Origin: Paraburkholderia atlantica
GTDB lineage: Bacteria; Pseudomonadota; Gammaproteobacteria; Burkholderiales; Burkholderiaceae
Direction: 5' to 3'
DNA length: 64,000 bases
NCBI RefSeq assembly: GCF_009362785.1
Contig: NZ_WHNQ01000008.1
Location: 186,001-250,000 of the forward strand
The notes under the pieces were generated by a model. It was not told where the DNA came from and searched no databases. It was given only the letters and a program-made list of their open reading frames with translations. The translations under genes and the position numbers were made by a program. Of this stretch, positions 36,017 through 45,331 are shown one piece after another; within the stretch, counting starts at the first letter, position 1, and each line of letters opens with the position of its first letter.

Positions 36017-37087
36017 TCATTTCGTGCCGTTGCTCGCCGTCGCAATCACCGGCTGCGCGACTTTGGCGTCGACCAGCGCATCGATGATCGCGTTCAGATC
36101 GGTGCCACTCTTCACGAGCTGCTCGTCGACCAGGATCGGCGCAGCGGCTTTGAGCGCGGCAATCTGCCGGGCGCCCGGCTGAGGCTGGCTGAAATCGTTG
36201 CGGCTCAATTGCAGTTTCGCGACCGGCAGCGATACCTTGGATTCTTCCGCGACGATCCTGGCGGTGTCGTCAGGGTGAGCGGCGATCCAGACGCGGGCTT
36301 TTTCATAGACCATCAGCACGCGCGCGAGCGCGTCCTGATGGTCGCGGATGAAGTCCTCGCGCGCATTCAGGAAGCCCCAGGTGTTGAAGTCGACGTTGCG
36401 ATACAACAGCCGCGCGCCATCGTCGATCTGCGCGGCCGCCATGTGCGGATCGAGCCCGGCCCACGCGTCCACCTGGCCGTTGGCGAGCGCGGTGCGGCCG
36501 TCGGGATGCTGCAGGTTGACGATCTCGACGTCGTCGCGCGACAGGCCCGCCGTATGCAGTGCGCGCAACGTGAACAGGAACGGATCGGTGCCCTTGGTGG
36601 CCGCGATCTTTTTGCCCTTCAGATCGGCGACGGTTTTGATCGGCGAGTCCTTGCGCACGACGAGCGCGGTCCACTCGGGCCGCGAATAGATATACACGGC
36701 GCGAATCGGATTGCCGTTCGCTTTGCCGAGCACGGCGGCGAGGCCCGCCGTCGAGCCGATGTCGATCGCGCCGCTGTTCAGGTATTCGAGCGCGCGGTTG
36801 CTGCCGAGGCTCAGTACCCACTTCACCTGCGTGTGGTCGGCGGCGAACTCCTGTTCGAGCCAGCCGTTGCGCTTGATCACGAGGCTTTCCGGCGAATAGT
36901 ACGCATAGTCGAGTTTCAGCTCGTCGAGCGGCGCGGCGTGGGCGGTGTGGGCTGCGCCGAAGATCCCGAGTGCGAGCGCGGCCGCGGCGGTCTTCAGCCA
37001 ACCGCGTCGGCTGCGGTTGCGCTCGCCGACGGTGGCGATTGCGTCGCGCGCTGTCGTGAAGAATGAAAAGCCCCGGATCGGTTTCAT
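36017..37087 (-). CDS. ssuA: Aliphatic sulfonate-type periplasmic binding protein
   Basis: 356 aa. The N-terminus has RSRRGWLKTAAAALALG, a twin-arginine-like signal with cleavage near AHA-AP. The mature part has LDYAYYSPESLVIKRNGWLEQ, GSNRALEYLNSGAIDIGSTA and LKGKKIAATKGTDPF, all typical of SsuA/NrtA-like proteins. It binds the substrate in the periplasm for the SsuBC importer. An AAGGACA site precedes the ATG at 37087. It is divergent from the tau-type operon, with 234 bp between. Confidence 0.85.
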   Translation of the reverse strand: MKPIRGFSFFTTARDAIATVGERNRSRRGWLKTAAAALALGIFGAAHTAHAAPLDELKLDYAYYSPESLVIKRNGWLEQEFAADHTQVKWVLSLGSNRALEYLNSGAIDIGSTAGLAAVLGKANGNPIRAVYIYSRPEWTALVVRKDSPIKTVADLKGKKIAATKGTDPFLFTLRALHTAGLSRDDVEIVNLQHPDGRTALANGQVDAWAGLDPHMAAAQIDDGARLLYRNVDFNTWGFLNAREDFIRDHQDALARVLMVYEKARVWIAAHPDDTARIVAEESKVSLPVAKLQLSRNDFSQPQPGARQIAALKAAAPILVDEQLVKSGTDLNAIIDALVDAKVAQPVIATASNGTK

Positions 37088-37321
37088 CGATTGTCCTTAT
37101 GGTCGCGTGTGGTGGTCGTTCAATGTAACCAGGACGGTGGTGCGAGCGAACCAACAAATGCTCAGAATCAAAGCAGTTTTGGCGCTATGGCGGATAGTCG
37201 CGACGCAAAAGCAATGCTGCGTTCCAGTGATTAGCTATGCATGATTCGTTGGAACCGCGCTGGTCGAAAGTGCCTATAGTCGGAACCTTCTTCGCATCCA
37301 AAACCAACCCGAAGGCTTCCG
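37088..37321. promoter_or_regulatory. Divergent promoter region of the two sulfonate importers
   Basis: 234 bases between the ssuA-like and tauA-like starts. The minus strand has GTTGGTTCG (37147-37155 region) and the plus strand has GATTCGTTGG (37243-37252). GATTCGTTGGTTCGC, joining both forms, appears upstream of the next ABC operon at 40071. A common activator, such as a CysB/SsuR-type LysR protein, is plausible. Confidence 0.45.
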
Positions 37322-38371
37322 ATGAATCACTCTCTCCGTCTGGTGCGACGTGCGTTGCGCGCCGCTGCCTTCGTCGCGGCGTCGGCCGGCATTGCCGCGT
37401 TTTCGCCGTTCGCTTCATCCGCGCACGCGCAAAGCCGAGAAGTCGTGATCGGCTATCAGGACATGGTCGTGCCGTGGCGTTACGCGCAAGCCACCGGCGC
37501 CGTCGAAAAAGCGACCGGCTACAAGGTCACCTATCGCAAGCTCGGCAGCGGCGCGGATGTGGTGCGCGCGCTGGCGTCGGGCTCGATCCAGCTGGGCGAG
37601 GCGGGTTCGAGCCCGATCGCGGCGGGCCTGTCGCAAGGCGTCGACCTGTCGCTATTCTGGATTCTCGACAACATCAACGACGCGGAAGCGCTGGTCGCGC
37701 GCGACGGTTCGGGTGTCACGAAGATCACCGACCTGAAGGGCAAGACGATCGGCGTACCGTATGTGTCGACGTCGCATTTTCATGCGCTAGTCGCATTGCA
37801 GCAGGCGGGCGTCGATCCGTCGTCGGTGAAGATCCTGAACCTGCGTCCGCCTGAGGTCGCCGCCGCCTGGCAGCGCGGCAATATCGATGCGACCTACATC
37901 TGGGACCCCGTGCTCGCGAAGGTCAAGCAGAACGGCAAGGTGCTGATCACGTCGGGCGAAGTCGCGAAGGGAAGCGGCAAGGCAACCTTCGACGGCTTTG
38001 TCGCGACGCGGCAGTTCGAGCGCGACAACGCGGCCTTCATCGCGGGTCTCGTCAAGGTGCTCGCCGATACTGACGCGCTGTATCGCGATCACAAGGCCGA
38101 CTGGACCGCAACCTCGCAGCAGGTGCAGGCGGTTGCGCAGGAGTCGGGCGCGGCACCGGCCGACGTGCCCGCGAGCCTCGCGCTGTACGCGTTCCCGAGC
38201 GCCGCGGAGCAGGCGTCGCCGACCTGGCTCGGCGGCGGCAAGCAGTCGGGTGCGGCGCAATCGCTCGCAGCCACGGCGGCGTTCCTGAAGACGCAGGGCA
38301 CGATCCAGAACGTGTTGCCCGATTACTCGGCGGCCGTGAATCCGCGCTTCGTGCAGCAGGTCTCGCGATGA
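37322..38371 (+). CDS. tauA: Taurine-type periplasmic binding protein
   Basis: 349 aa. A signal peptide of about 38 residues ends [45 protein letters not shown] and [19 protein letters not shown] match the TauA family. It would capture taurine or a related sulfonate in the periplasm. The ATG at 37322 has AAGG upstream. It overlaps tauB by 4 bp. No tauD dioxygenase gene follows, so the substrate and its desulfonation enzyme remain open. Confidence 0.82.
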   Translation: MNHSLRLVRRALRAAAFVAASAGIAAFSPFASSAHAQSREVVIGYQDMVVPWRYAQATGAVEKATGYKVTYRKLGSGADVVRALASGSIQLGEAGSSPIAAGLSQGVDLSLFWILDNINDAEALVARDGSGVTKITDLKGKTIGVPYVSTSHFHALVALQQAGVDPSSVKILNLRPPEVAAAWQRGNIDATYIWDPVLAKVKQNGKVLITSGEVAKGSGKATFDGFVATRQFERDNAAFIAGLVKVLADTDALYRDHKADWTATSQQVQAVAQESGAAPADVPASLALYAFPSAAEQASPTWLGGGKQSGAAQSLAATAAFLKTQGTIQNVLPDYSAAVNPRFVQQVSR

Positions 38372-39147
38372 GCATGCTCGACATCCGCGGACTGCGCGTG
38401 AGCTACGCCGGTGCGAGCGAGCCGGCGCTCGCGGGTGTCGATCTGTGCATCGAGCGCGGTGAGTTCGTGGTCGCGCTCGGGGCGTCGGGTTGTGGCAAAA
38501 CCACGTTGCTGAACTGCATCGCCGGCTTCGTCGATCCGAGCGAGGGCGAGGTGCGGCTCAACGGCACGCCCATCGACGGACCCGGTGCCGAGCGCGGCGT
38601 CGTGTTCCAGAAGCATGCGCTGATGCCGTGGCTCGACGTGCTCGACAACGTCGCGCTCGGCTTGCGGTTTCGCGGCATCGCGCGTGCGCAGCGACACGAG
38701 ATCGCGCGGCGCACGCTGGCGCTGGTCGGGCTCGAACGGCATGCGAACGCGAAGATCCATGCGCTGTCGGGCGGCATGCAGCAGCGCGTGGGTATTGCGC
38801 GCGCGTTGGCGAGCGATCCGCAGATCTTGCTGATGGACGAGCCGATGGGCGCGCTCGATGCGCTGACGCGCGAGACGGTGCAGGAACTCGTGCTCGACGT
38901 GTGGGCGCGCACGCACAAGACGGTGTTCTTCATCACGCACAGCGTCGAAGAAGCGCTGTTTCTCGCGACGCGTCTGGTGCTGATGACACCGGGCCCTGGT
39001 CGCATCGCCGAAGTCCATGAACTGCCGTTCGCGCGCGAATATCTGGCGACTCGCGATGCGCGCGCGGTCAAGTCGTCGCCGGCTTTCATCGAGTGGCGCG
39101 AGCGCCTGACGCGGCGACTGCACGATACATTGCGGGAGGCCGCCTGA
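38368..39147 (+). CDS. tauB: Taurine-type ABC transporter ATP-binding protein
   Basis: 259 aa. Walker [10 protein letters not shown] (near residue 36), [13 protein letters not shown]-loop, signature [15 protein letters not shown] and Walker [13 protein letters not shown] are intact. [10 protein letters not shown] is particularly like TauB. It powers the TauC permease. Starts by overlapping tauA (ATGA at 38368) and ends overlapping tauC by one base (TGATG). Confidence 0.85.
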   Translation: MSMLDIRGLRVSYAGASEPALAGVDLCIERGEFVVALGASGCGKTTLLNCIAGFVDPSEGEVRLNGTPIDGPGAERGVVFQKHALMPWLDVLDNVALGLRFRGIARAQRHEIARRTLALVGLERHANAKIHALSGGMQQRVGIARALASDPQILLMDEPMGALDALTRETVQELVLDVWARTHKTVFFITHSVEEALFLATRLVLMTPGPGRIAEVHELPFAREYLATRDARAVKSSPAFIEWRERLTRRLHDTLREAA

Positions 39148-40031
39148 TGAGCGTGATCGAATCGTCGCAACAACACGCGCCGACACGTCCGGACACCGCA
39201 CGTAACTCGACCCGGGCGCGCAGCGCGGCGCACGGCCGCAGACCTTATCGCGGTATGCCGGGCGAAGGCCCGACCGCGTGGCTCAGTGTGATCTGCGTTG
39301 CGGCGTTTGCGCTGCTGTGGTGGGTTGCGACTCATCTGCACTGGATACCACCGCTGTTCCTACCCGCACCGGACGCGGTCTGGCATGCGTTCGTCGATGC
39401 ATGGCACGGCCGCATCCAGGGCGGCTTGCCATTGTCCGAGCATCTGCTGTGGAGCGCGATCCGCGTGTTCGGCGCGTTCGCGCTCGCGAGCATCACCGCG
39501 ATACCGGTCGGCATTCTGATGGGCGTGAGCCGCGTCGCGCGCGGACTGCTCGATCCGCCGCTGGAGTTCTACCGCCCGCTGCCGCCGCTCGCGTACCTGC
39601 CGCTCGTCGTGATCTGGTTCGGTATCGACGAGACCGCGAAGATCGTCGTGATCTGGCTCGCGTGTTTCGCGCCGATCGCGATGGCCGCGCGTGCCGGCGT
39701 GCGCAGCGCGAGCGTCGAGCAGGTCAACGCGGCGTGGTCGCTCGGCGCGAATTTCCGCCAGGTGGTATTGCACGTGGTGTTGCCTGCCGCCTTGCCCGAA
39801 ATCCTGACCGGCCTGCGCATCGCGATCGGCTTCGGCTGGACCACGCTGGTCGCGGCCGAAATGGTCGCCGCCACTGCCGGACTCGGTCAGATGGTGCTCA
39901 ACGCGTCGAGCTTCCTGCGCACCGACGTGGTCGTGATGGGGATCGTGCTGATCGGTCTGATCGCGTGGCTGTTCGATCTCGGCATGCGCGCGCTCGAACG
40001 TAGGCTCGTGCCGTGGAAAGGCAAGCAGTAA
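39147..40031 (+). CDS. tauC: Taurine-type ABC transporter permease
   Basis: 294 aa. A polar N-terminus of about 45 residues is followed by about six membrane helices. The EAA loop AAWSLGANFRQVVLHVVLPA sits near residue 200, and FYRPLPPLAYLPLVVIWFG is typical of TauC/SsuC. The ATG at 39147 overlaps the tauB stop. It is the last gene of this operon; the next operon starts about 150 bp on. Confidence 0.82.
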   Translation: MSVIESSQQHAPTRPDTARNSTRARSAAHGRRPYRGMPGEGPTAWLSVICVAAFALLWWVATHLHWIPPLFLPAPDAVWHAFVDAWHGRIQGGLPLSEHLLWSAIRVFGAFALASITAIPVGILMGVSRVARGLLDPPLEFYRPLPPLAYLPLVVIWFGIDETAKIVVIWLACFAPIAMAARAGVRSASVEQVNAAWSLGANFRQVVLHVVLPAALPEILTGLRIAIGFGWTTLVAAEMVAATAGLGQMVLNASSFLRTDVVVMGIVLIGLIAWLFDLGMRALERRLVPWKGKQ

Positions 40032-40070
40032 GCACCTGCCGCATATCTGATTCGCCGCTTAGCTCGTGAC

Positions 40071-40089
40071 GATTCGTTGGTTCGCCATC
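40071..40089 (+). promoter_or_regulatory. GATTCGTTGGTTCGC motif upstream of the amino-acid-type ABC operon
   Basis: GATTCGTTGG (40071-40080) runs into TTCGCC, about 100 bases before the gene at 40180. It combines the two forms found in the ssuA/tauA intergenic region. This suggests the three transport operons share a regulator. Confidence 0.4.
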
Positions 40090-40179
40090 GCGTGGGGAGT
40101 TGTTACAGTCTGCGGGTCGTTGTCGTGAGGCAGTCGTGAATCACGTCGTACACAAAACATCCAATACAAAGGCCTAACC

Positions 40180-40998
40180 ATGAAAATAAAATTCGTTGGC
40201 GCAGCAGTGATGGGGTTGCTGCTCGCGATTTCCGGCGCCGCGCACGCCGATCGTCTCGACGACATCAAGAAGGCGGGCGTGCTGCGCGTCGCCACCTTCG
40301 ACAGCAACGCTCCTTTCGGCTTCGTCGATCCGAAGACCAATCAGATCGTCGGGCTCGACGTCGACTATGCGCGCGCGGTCGCGAACAAGCTCGGCGTGAA
40401 GCTCGAAATCCAGCCGACCAATCCGGCGAACCGCATCGCGTTCCTGAAGTCGGGCAAGGTCGACCTGGTGTTCGCGAACTTCACGATTACCGACGAGCGC
40501 AAGAAGGAAGTCGATTTCAGCACGCCGTACTTCGCCTCGGGTACGCAGTTCATCGCGAAGAAGGGCGTACTGACGTCGCCGCAGCAGGTGAACAGCTTGC
40601 GCGTGGGTGCCGACAAGGGCACCACGAACGAACAGCAGGTGCGCGCGCAATTCCCCAACGCGACGATCGTCGCCTACGACGACACGCCGTTCGCGTTCGC
40701 CGCGCTGCGCGCCGGCAACGTGCAGGCGATCACGCAGGACGGCCCGAAGCTCGTCGCACTGCTCGCGAACGTGCCCGACAAGGCGAACTACGAGATCCCG
40801 CCGTTCACGATCTCGAACGACTATGAAGGTGTCGGCGTGCCGAAGGGCGAGACGCGTCTGTTGAACGTCGTCGACGATACGCTGAAGGGCCTCGAAGCGG
40901 ACGGCAGCGCAGCGAAGATCTACGACCACTGGTTCGGACCGGAGAGCCGCGCGCCGTTGCCGCGTCTGTTCAAGATCGGCGATCCGCAGAAGAGCTGA
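40180..40998 (+). CDS. Polar amino-acid-type ABC transporter binding protein
   Basis: 272 aa. A signal peptide (cleavage after AHA, residue 23) precedes a type-2 binding-protein fold: VLRVATFDSNAPFGFVDPKT, LDVDYARAVANKLGVKLE and DLVFANFTITDERKKEVDFS. These are general features of polar amino acid/cystine binders; the ligand is not determined. The gene is followed by a hairpin with a T-run and then two permease genes. A separate ATP-binding protein gene is absent from this locus. Confidence 0.85.
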   Translation: MKIKFVGAAVMGLLLAISGAAHADRLDDIKKAGVLRVATFDSNAPFGFVDPKTNQIVGLDVDYARAVANKLGVKLEIQPTNPANRIAFLKSGKVDLVFANFTITDERKKEVDFSTPYFASGTQFIAKKGVLTSPQQVNSLRVGADKGTTNEQQVRAQFPNATIVAYDDTPFAFAALRAGNVQAITQDGPKLVALLANVPDKANYEIPPFTISNDYEGVGVPKGETRLLNVVDDTLKGLEADGSAAKIYDHWFGPESRAPLPRLFKIGDPQKS

Positions 40999-41019
40999 TC
41001 CGACGGAAACTTTAGAGCC

Positions 41020-41051
41020 GGCCTGCCGTGTGAAAACGGCGGGCCGCTTTT
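41020..41051 (+). terminator. Attenuator-type hairpin between binding protein and permease genes
   Basis: GGCCTGCCGT (41020-41029) pairs with ACGGCGGGCC (41036-41045) with one G-T pair, followed by GCTTTTC. It resembles an intrinsic terminator that lets some transcription through, giving more binding protein than permease. Confidence 0.65.
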
Positions 41052-41087
41052 CATTGCATAACGAAAGCGCTTGAGTAGAAGGGCAGA

Positions 41088-41834
41088 ATGAACGGCTGGC
41101 TGGAACCGAAGTACCTTGGGTGGATCGCGCATGGCTTTCTGATGACGCTGGTGTTGTCGGCCTGCGCGGGCGCGGCGGCGACGCTCGCCGGTTTCGGGCT
41201 CGCACTCGCGCGAAATGCGCGCAACGGCATGCTCGCGCGTGCGGCCGCGCTCTACGTACTGGCGTTTCGCAATTCGCCGTTGCTCGTGCAATTGCTGTTC
41301 TGGTATTTCGGCGCTGCGACGCTGTTGCCGCAGCCGTGGATGGAATGGCTCAATGCATCGCACACGGTGTCGCTATCTGGCTGGACGATTGCGTGGCCGT
41401 CGTTCGAATTCGTCGCGGGCTGGGTCGGGCTCACGTGCTATACGACCGCGTTTGTCGGCGAGGAATTTCGCGCCGGTATGCGCGGCGTCAAGGGCGCGCA
41501 GCATCAAGCCGCCGCGGCGCTGGGGCTCACGCCGCTCGCGGCGTTCCGTTACGTGATCCTGCCGCAGGCGATCCGGATCGCGACACCGCCGCTCGCGGGG
41601 CAATACATGAACCTCGTGAAGAACTCGTCGCTGGCGATGACGATCGGGCTCGCGGAACTGTCGTATGTATCGCGGCAGGTCGATACGGAAACCTTTAAGA
41701 CGTTTCAGGCATTCGGCGCGGCGACGGTGCTGTATATCGCGATCATCGCGGTCATCGAAGCGGTGTTGCTGGTGTGGAAAAGGAGCGCCGCGCCGCACAG
41801 CGGCGCCCGGCGGCTCTGGCAAGGAGGGCATTGA
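41088..41834 (+). CDS. Amino-acid-type ABC transporter permease, subunit 1
   Basis: 248 aa with several membrane helices (first at about 14-38). AFRNSPLLVQLLFWYFG and the EAA loop GVKGAQHQAAAALGLTPLAAFRYVILPQAIRI (in part) are typical of HisM/GlnP-family permeases. It probably forms a heterodimer with the next gene product. The stop overlaps the next start as TGATG after an AAGGAGG ribosome site. Confidence 0.86.
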   Translation: MNGWLEPKYLGWIAHGFLMTLVLSACAGAAATLAGFGLALARNARNGMLARAAALYVLAFRNSPLLVQLLFWYFGAATLLPQPWMEWLNASHTVSLSGWTIAWPSFEFVAGWVGLTCYTTAFVGEEFRAGMRGVKGAQHQAAAALGLTPLAAFRYVILPQAIRIATPPLAGQYMNLVKNSSLAMTIGLAELSYVSRQVDTETFKTFQAFGAATVLYIAIIAVIEAVLLVWKRSAAPHSGARRLWQGGH

Positions 41835-42571
41835 TGAGCGAGCTCGAATGGCTGCCGACGCTGCGCTATCTGCTGCTCGGCACGTTCCCCGATGGGCCAC
41901 TCGGCGGCGCGGCGCTGACGGTCGTGATGTCGATGGTCTCGGCGTTGCTGTCGGCTTTGGTCGGTCTCGCTGGCGGCATTGCATTGTCGATGACGCGCGG
42001 CGCCGCGCATCTCGCGCTCACTGCCCTGGTCGGCTTCTTTCGCGCGATCCCGGTGCTGATGCTGATCTTCTGGACCTTCTTCCTGATGCCGATACTGTTG
42101 CACATCGACGTGCCCGGCCTCGCAACCGTGGTTTGCGCGCTCGCGCTGATCGGCGGCGCGTATCTGTCGCATTCGGTGCATGCAGGCATCGCGGCGGTTG
42201 GCGCCGGACAGGCGCAAGCGGCGGCGTCGCTCGGCATGACGCGCTGGCAGGCGCTGCGATATGTGCAATTGCCGCAGGCGATACGGATCATGATGCCGTC
42301 GTTCGTCAATCAGTGGGTCACGCTGATCAAGGACACGTCGCTCGCTTATATCGTCGGCGTGCCCGAGTTTACGTTTCTCGCCAATCAGGTCAATAATCGG
42401 CTGATGGTGTACCCGGTGCAGATTTTTCTATTCGTCGGCGTCGTTTATCTGCTGCTTTGTTCGACGCTGCAGTACGGTGCGACGTGGCTGCTGAAGCACC
42501 GCTTTCGTGCGGGCCATTCGGCGGCGAACAGCGAAACGAAGGTCAAATGGCAGTTTCCGTTTGGCGTCTAG
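41834..42571 (+). CDS. Amino-acid-type ABC transporter permease, subunit 2
   Basis: 245 aa. FFRAIPVLMLIFWTFFLMP and the EAA loop AAASLGMTRWQALRYVQLPQ mark it as the second HisM/GlnP-family permease. It has about five membrane helices. The ATG at 41834 follows AAGGAGG. The ATPase subunit must come from elsewhere, as none is encoded next to these permeases. The deacylase gene begins about 40 bp downstream. Confidence 0.86.
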   Translation: MSELEWLPTLRYLLLGTFPDGPLGGAALTVVMSMVSALLSALVGLAGGIALSMTRGAAHLALTALVGFFRAIPVLMLIFWTFFLMPILLHIDVPGLATVVCALALIGGAYLSHSVHAGIAAVGAGQAQAAASLGMTRWQALRYVQLPQAIRIMMPSFVNQWVTLIKDTSLAYIVGVPEFTFLANQVNNRLMVYPVQIFLFVGVVYLLLCSTLQYGATWLLKHRFRAGHSAANSETKVKWQFPFGV

Positions 42572-42611
42572 CTGCAACGGCTAGAAGGTGGCTACTTCCG
42601 CGAGCGAAGCA

Positions 42612-43628
42612 ATGAGTTCAACCCTTACGCCGAGCAACCCGATTCGCAGTGAAATCAATCTGGATGCGCAGGGCAAGCAAGCCGGCTATCTGCGGCTGCC
42701 GCATTCCGTGCATCGGTCCGCGTATGGATGGCTGCCGATTCCGATCGCTTCGATCCGCAATGGCACGGGTCCGGTCGTGCTGATCATGGCCGGCAATCAC
42801 GGCGACGAGTATGAAGGACAGATCCTCGTGTCGACGCTGATCCGCGAAATCGACGCGGCTCAGGTTGCTGGTCAACTGATCCTGTTGCCGCAAGCGAACG
42901 CGCCAGCGGCCGAGGCAGGTCTTCGCACGTCGCCGCTCGACGACGGCAATCTCAACCGCACGTTTCCAGGCGATCCGCAAGGTTCTCCGACGCAAGTGAT
43001 CGCGCATTACATCGAGCATGTGCTGCTCGCGCGAGCGGATTATCTGATCGATCTTCATTCCGGCGGCAGTTCGCTGCTCTATCGTGGCAACAACATGCTC
43101 GCGATCGATCCGCGCGACGACGGCGACAATGAGCGGCTGCAACGCGCATTACGCGCGTTCGGGTCGCCGAATGCGTTTTTGCATGCGGAAAACCCGGTGC
43201 ATGCGGCGACGGCTGCGCGACGGCAAGGGGCGCTGTCGATCACGGCTGAGCTGGGCGGTGGGGGAACTGTCGATGCGGCGTTACTCCGCGAAGCGCGCCA
43301 AGGCCTGCTGCATTTTCTCGGCGCGATCGGCGCATTGAGTGGTCCGCTCGTGCCCGAGGCGCCGCCTGCGGATACACGTTTTCTTCGCGTCGCGGGCGCC
43401 CGTCACTATGTGTACGCATACGATAACGGTCTGTTCGAGCCGCTGGTCGAACTCGGCGATCGGGTAGTCGCAGGGCAGCCCGCGGCGCGCATCCATTTCC
43501 CAGACACGCCGCTCAAGGAACCGGTGACCTGTCATTTCGCGAGCGATGGCGAAGTCGTTTGCAAGCGCGTGCCGGCGCTCGTCAGGCGAGGGGATTGCCT
43601 ATTTCATCTCGCGGAAGAAGTGGTCTGA
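42612..43628 (+). CDS. M14-type zinc deacylase (succinylglutamate desuccinylase/aspartoacylase family)
   Basis: 338 aa from the ATG at 42612; a GTG at 42588 would add 8 residues. Zinc ligands are seen in GNHGDE (His63, Glu66) and DLHSGG (His149). PDTPLKEPVTCHFASDGEVV at the C-terminus is a beta domain found in this family, which includes DoeB-like N-acetyl-diaminobutyrate deacetylases and aspartoacylase-like enzymes. It probably removes an acyl group from the amino acid taken up by the preceding ABC importer; the precise substrate is unknown. Confidence 0.78.
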   Translation: MSSTLTPSNPIRSEINLDAQGKQAGYLRLPHSVHRSAYGWLPIPIASIRNGTGPVVLIMAGNHGDEYEGQILVSTLIREIDAAQVAGQLILLPQANAPAAEAGLRTSPLDDGNLNRTFPGDPQGSPTQVIAHYIEHVLLARADYLIDLHSGGSSLLYRGNNMLAIDPRDDGDNERLQRALRAFGSPNAFLHAENPVHAATAARRQGALSITAELGGGGTVDAALLREARQGLLHFLGAIGALSGPLVPEAPPADTRFLRVAGARHYVYAYDNGLFEPLVELGDRVVAGQPAARIHFPDTPLKEPVTCHFASDGEVVCKRVPALVRRGDCLFHLAEEVV

Positions 43629-43839
43629 TGAAGCGGGTGGGGGTGCGTTTGGATTTGCCGAGTTCGTGAAGGCCAGGTCTCGAATCATGCGATCGCTGCA
43701 TGAAGGCCCACGATTTTCATGCGACGAATCAAAAAATATTGGTTCTTCGCGGATTTCCGGGGAGACCGATTGCGGACAGGCTGTAGTCGGGCAGGAATTG
43801 TCAGTTCAGCGGCAACCCTATTCCCGATGAGGCACTAGC

Positions 43840-43845
43840 TATAAT
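43840..43845 (+). promoter_or_regulatory. Perfect -10 box upstream of the MmgE/PrpD gene
   Basis: TATAAT at 43840-43845 is unusual in this GC-rich background and lies 64 bases before the ATG at 43910. No good -35 box is found 16-18 bases upstream, so promoter strength may depend on an activator. The rest of the 281-base gap shows no gene. Confidence 0.4.
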
Positions 43846-43909
43846 GCAGCAGCGACTCGTTACCATGTCCCGATAGCCCGCGGTATGCGGTACTGGGAGG
43901 TAATAATTC

Positions 43910-45331
43910 ATGGCGATTCCAACCCCCAGGCCCGGCGTGCAATCAACCGTCGCGCAGACGTTCGCCCGCTTCTGCACCAGCCTCGAATTTGAGGCGCTGC
44001 CACCCCTCGTGGTCGAGCGCGCCAAGCATTTCTTTATCGACTACATTGCCATTGCGCTGCGCGGTTCCATTCTGGATTCAAGCCGACCCATGCGCATGTT
44101 GGCTGCCGCACGGCCGATCCCCGGTGGGGCCACGCTGCTCGGCCGCCCCGACCCGGTGCACGCGGCGTGGGCCGCGCTGGCAAACGGAATGGCCGCGCAC
44201 AGCATGGAACTGGATGACACATTCCTTCCAGGCTCGATTCACAATGAGTCGTTCGTCTTTTCCCCCGCATTGGCGTTGGCGGAAGAACGGGGCGCTAGCG
44301 GAAAACGCTTCATTACCGCCGTCGTCGCTGGGTTCGAGGTTGCCTGCCGCGTCGCCGCCGCTCTTAAGCCGGCAGTGACTAACGCGCGCGGCTTCCATCC
44401 TACCGGCACCACGGGCGCGCTGGGCGCCGCCGCTACCTCTGCCACGCTCCTCGGGCTGGATGCAGCGCAGGTTACAAATGCACTCGGAGTCGCATGCAGC
44501 CAGGCGGCGGGGTTGCTCGAATTCGTCACTGATGGGGCCTGGACCAAGCGCTTTCATGGCGGCTGGGCCTCGCATGCCGGCATGATCGCCGCGGAACTGG
44601 CGCAGCACGGAATCACGGCGCCGCCTACTTCCATCGAAGGCAAATATGGCTACCTGCATGCTTATTCCGGCGATCCGTTGCCGCAGGCGCTGGCCGTGGG
44701 CGAAGGCGAGATGCTTGCCATCGCGCAGACGGCGCTAAAGTTCTATCCCTGCAACTACTATATCCAGTCGATCAACGATTCCGTGCTGCAGCTTGCCGTG
44801 CGCGCGGACCTTCCTCTTGAAGCCATCGAAAGCATCGTCGTTCATACGGTGCAGGCGGCAATGCCGCTGGTATGCGAGCCAATCGAACAGAAGCGTCACC
44901 CGAGGCTGATGATCGACGCGCAGTTCAGCGTGCCGTTCAACGTCGCCCTCGGTCTAGTCAAGAGACGTGTCTCTTTCGTGGATTTCACGCCGGCAGAATT
45001 CACCAACCCGGCGATCGAGCGCCTGATGGATAGGGTAACGTGCTGCGTCGATCCGGCGCTGGACGCACAATATCCAGCGGCGTGGCCTGCACGCGTTGAG
45101 ATCACCCTGGCCGACGGCCGCACGCTCGCAGTTGCCACCCAGTATGCCAAGGGCGATCCGCGGAATCCGTTGAACCTGGACGAGGTGATTGCCAAGCACC
45201 GCAGCATCGTCGCTGGTGTTGTAGACGAGAGCACCGACGACGCGATCCTCGACTTCATTCTGCGTCTTGAGACAAAATCGGATTTCAGCGAGCTGACCCG
45301 CGTCTTGAAGAGGTTCGTGCTGCCACGTTAA
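43910..45331 (+). CDS. MmgE/PrpD family protein
   Basis: 473 aa, the usual length. Features include VVERAKHFFIDYIAIALRGS near residue 40, ELDDTFLPGSIHNESFVFSP near 100, and FHPTGTTGALGAA near 160. Family members include 2-methylcitrate dehydratase PrpD, cis-aconitate decarboxylase-like proteins and itaconate-forming enzymes; which reaction occurs here cannot be said. GGGAGG lies about 10 bases before the ATG. It is alone, with no prpB or prpC nearby. It may provide a dehydratase step for the acid catabolic locus at 46-61 kb, but an 870-base gap separates them. Confidence 0.85.
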   Translation: MAIPTPRPGVQSTVAQTFARFCTSLEFEALPPLVVERAKHFFIDYIAIALRGSILDSSRPMRMLAAARPIPGGATLLGRPDPVHAAWAALANGMAAHSMELDDTFLPGSIHNESFVFSPALALAEERGASGKRFITAVVAGFEVACRVAAALKPAVTNARGFHPTGTTGALGAAATSATLLGLDAAQVTNALGVACSQAAGLLEFVTDGAWTKRFHGGWASHAGMIAAELAQHGITAPPTSIEGKYGYLHAYSGDPLPQALAVGEGEMLAIAQTALKFYPCNYYIQSINDSVLQLAVRADLPLEAIESIVVHTVQAAMPLVCEPIEQKRHPRLMIDAQFSVPFNVALGLVKRRVSFVDFTPAEFTNPAIERLMDRVTCCVDPALDAQYPAAWPARVEITLADGRTLAVATQYAKGDPRNPLNLDEVIAKHRSIVAGVVDESTDDAILDFILRLETKSDFSELTRVLKRFVLPR

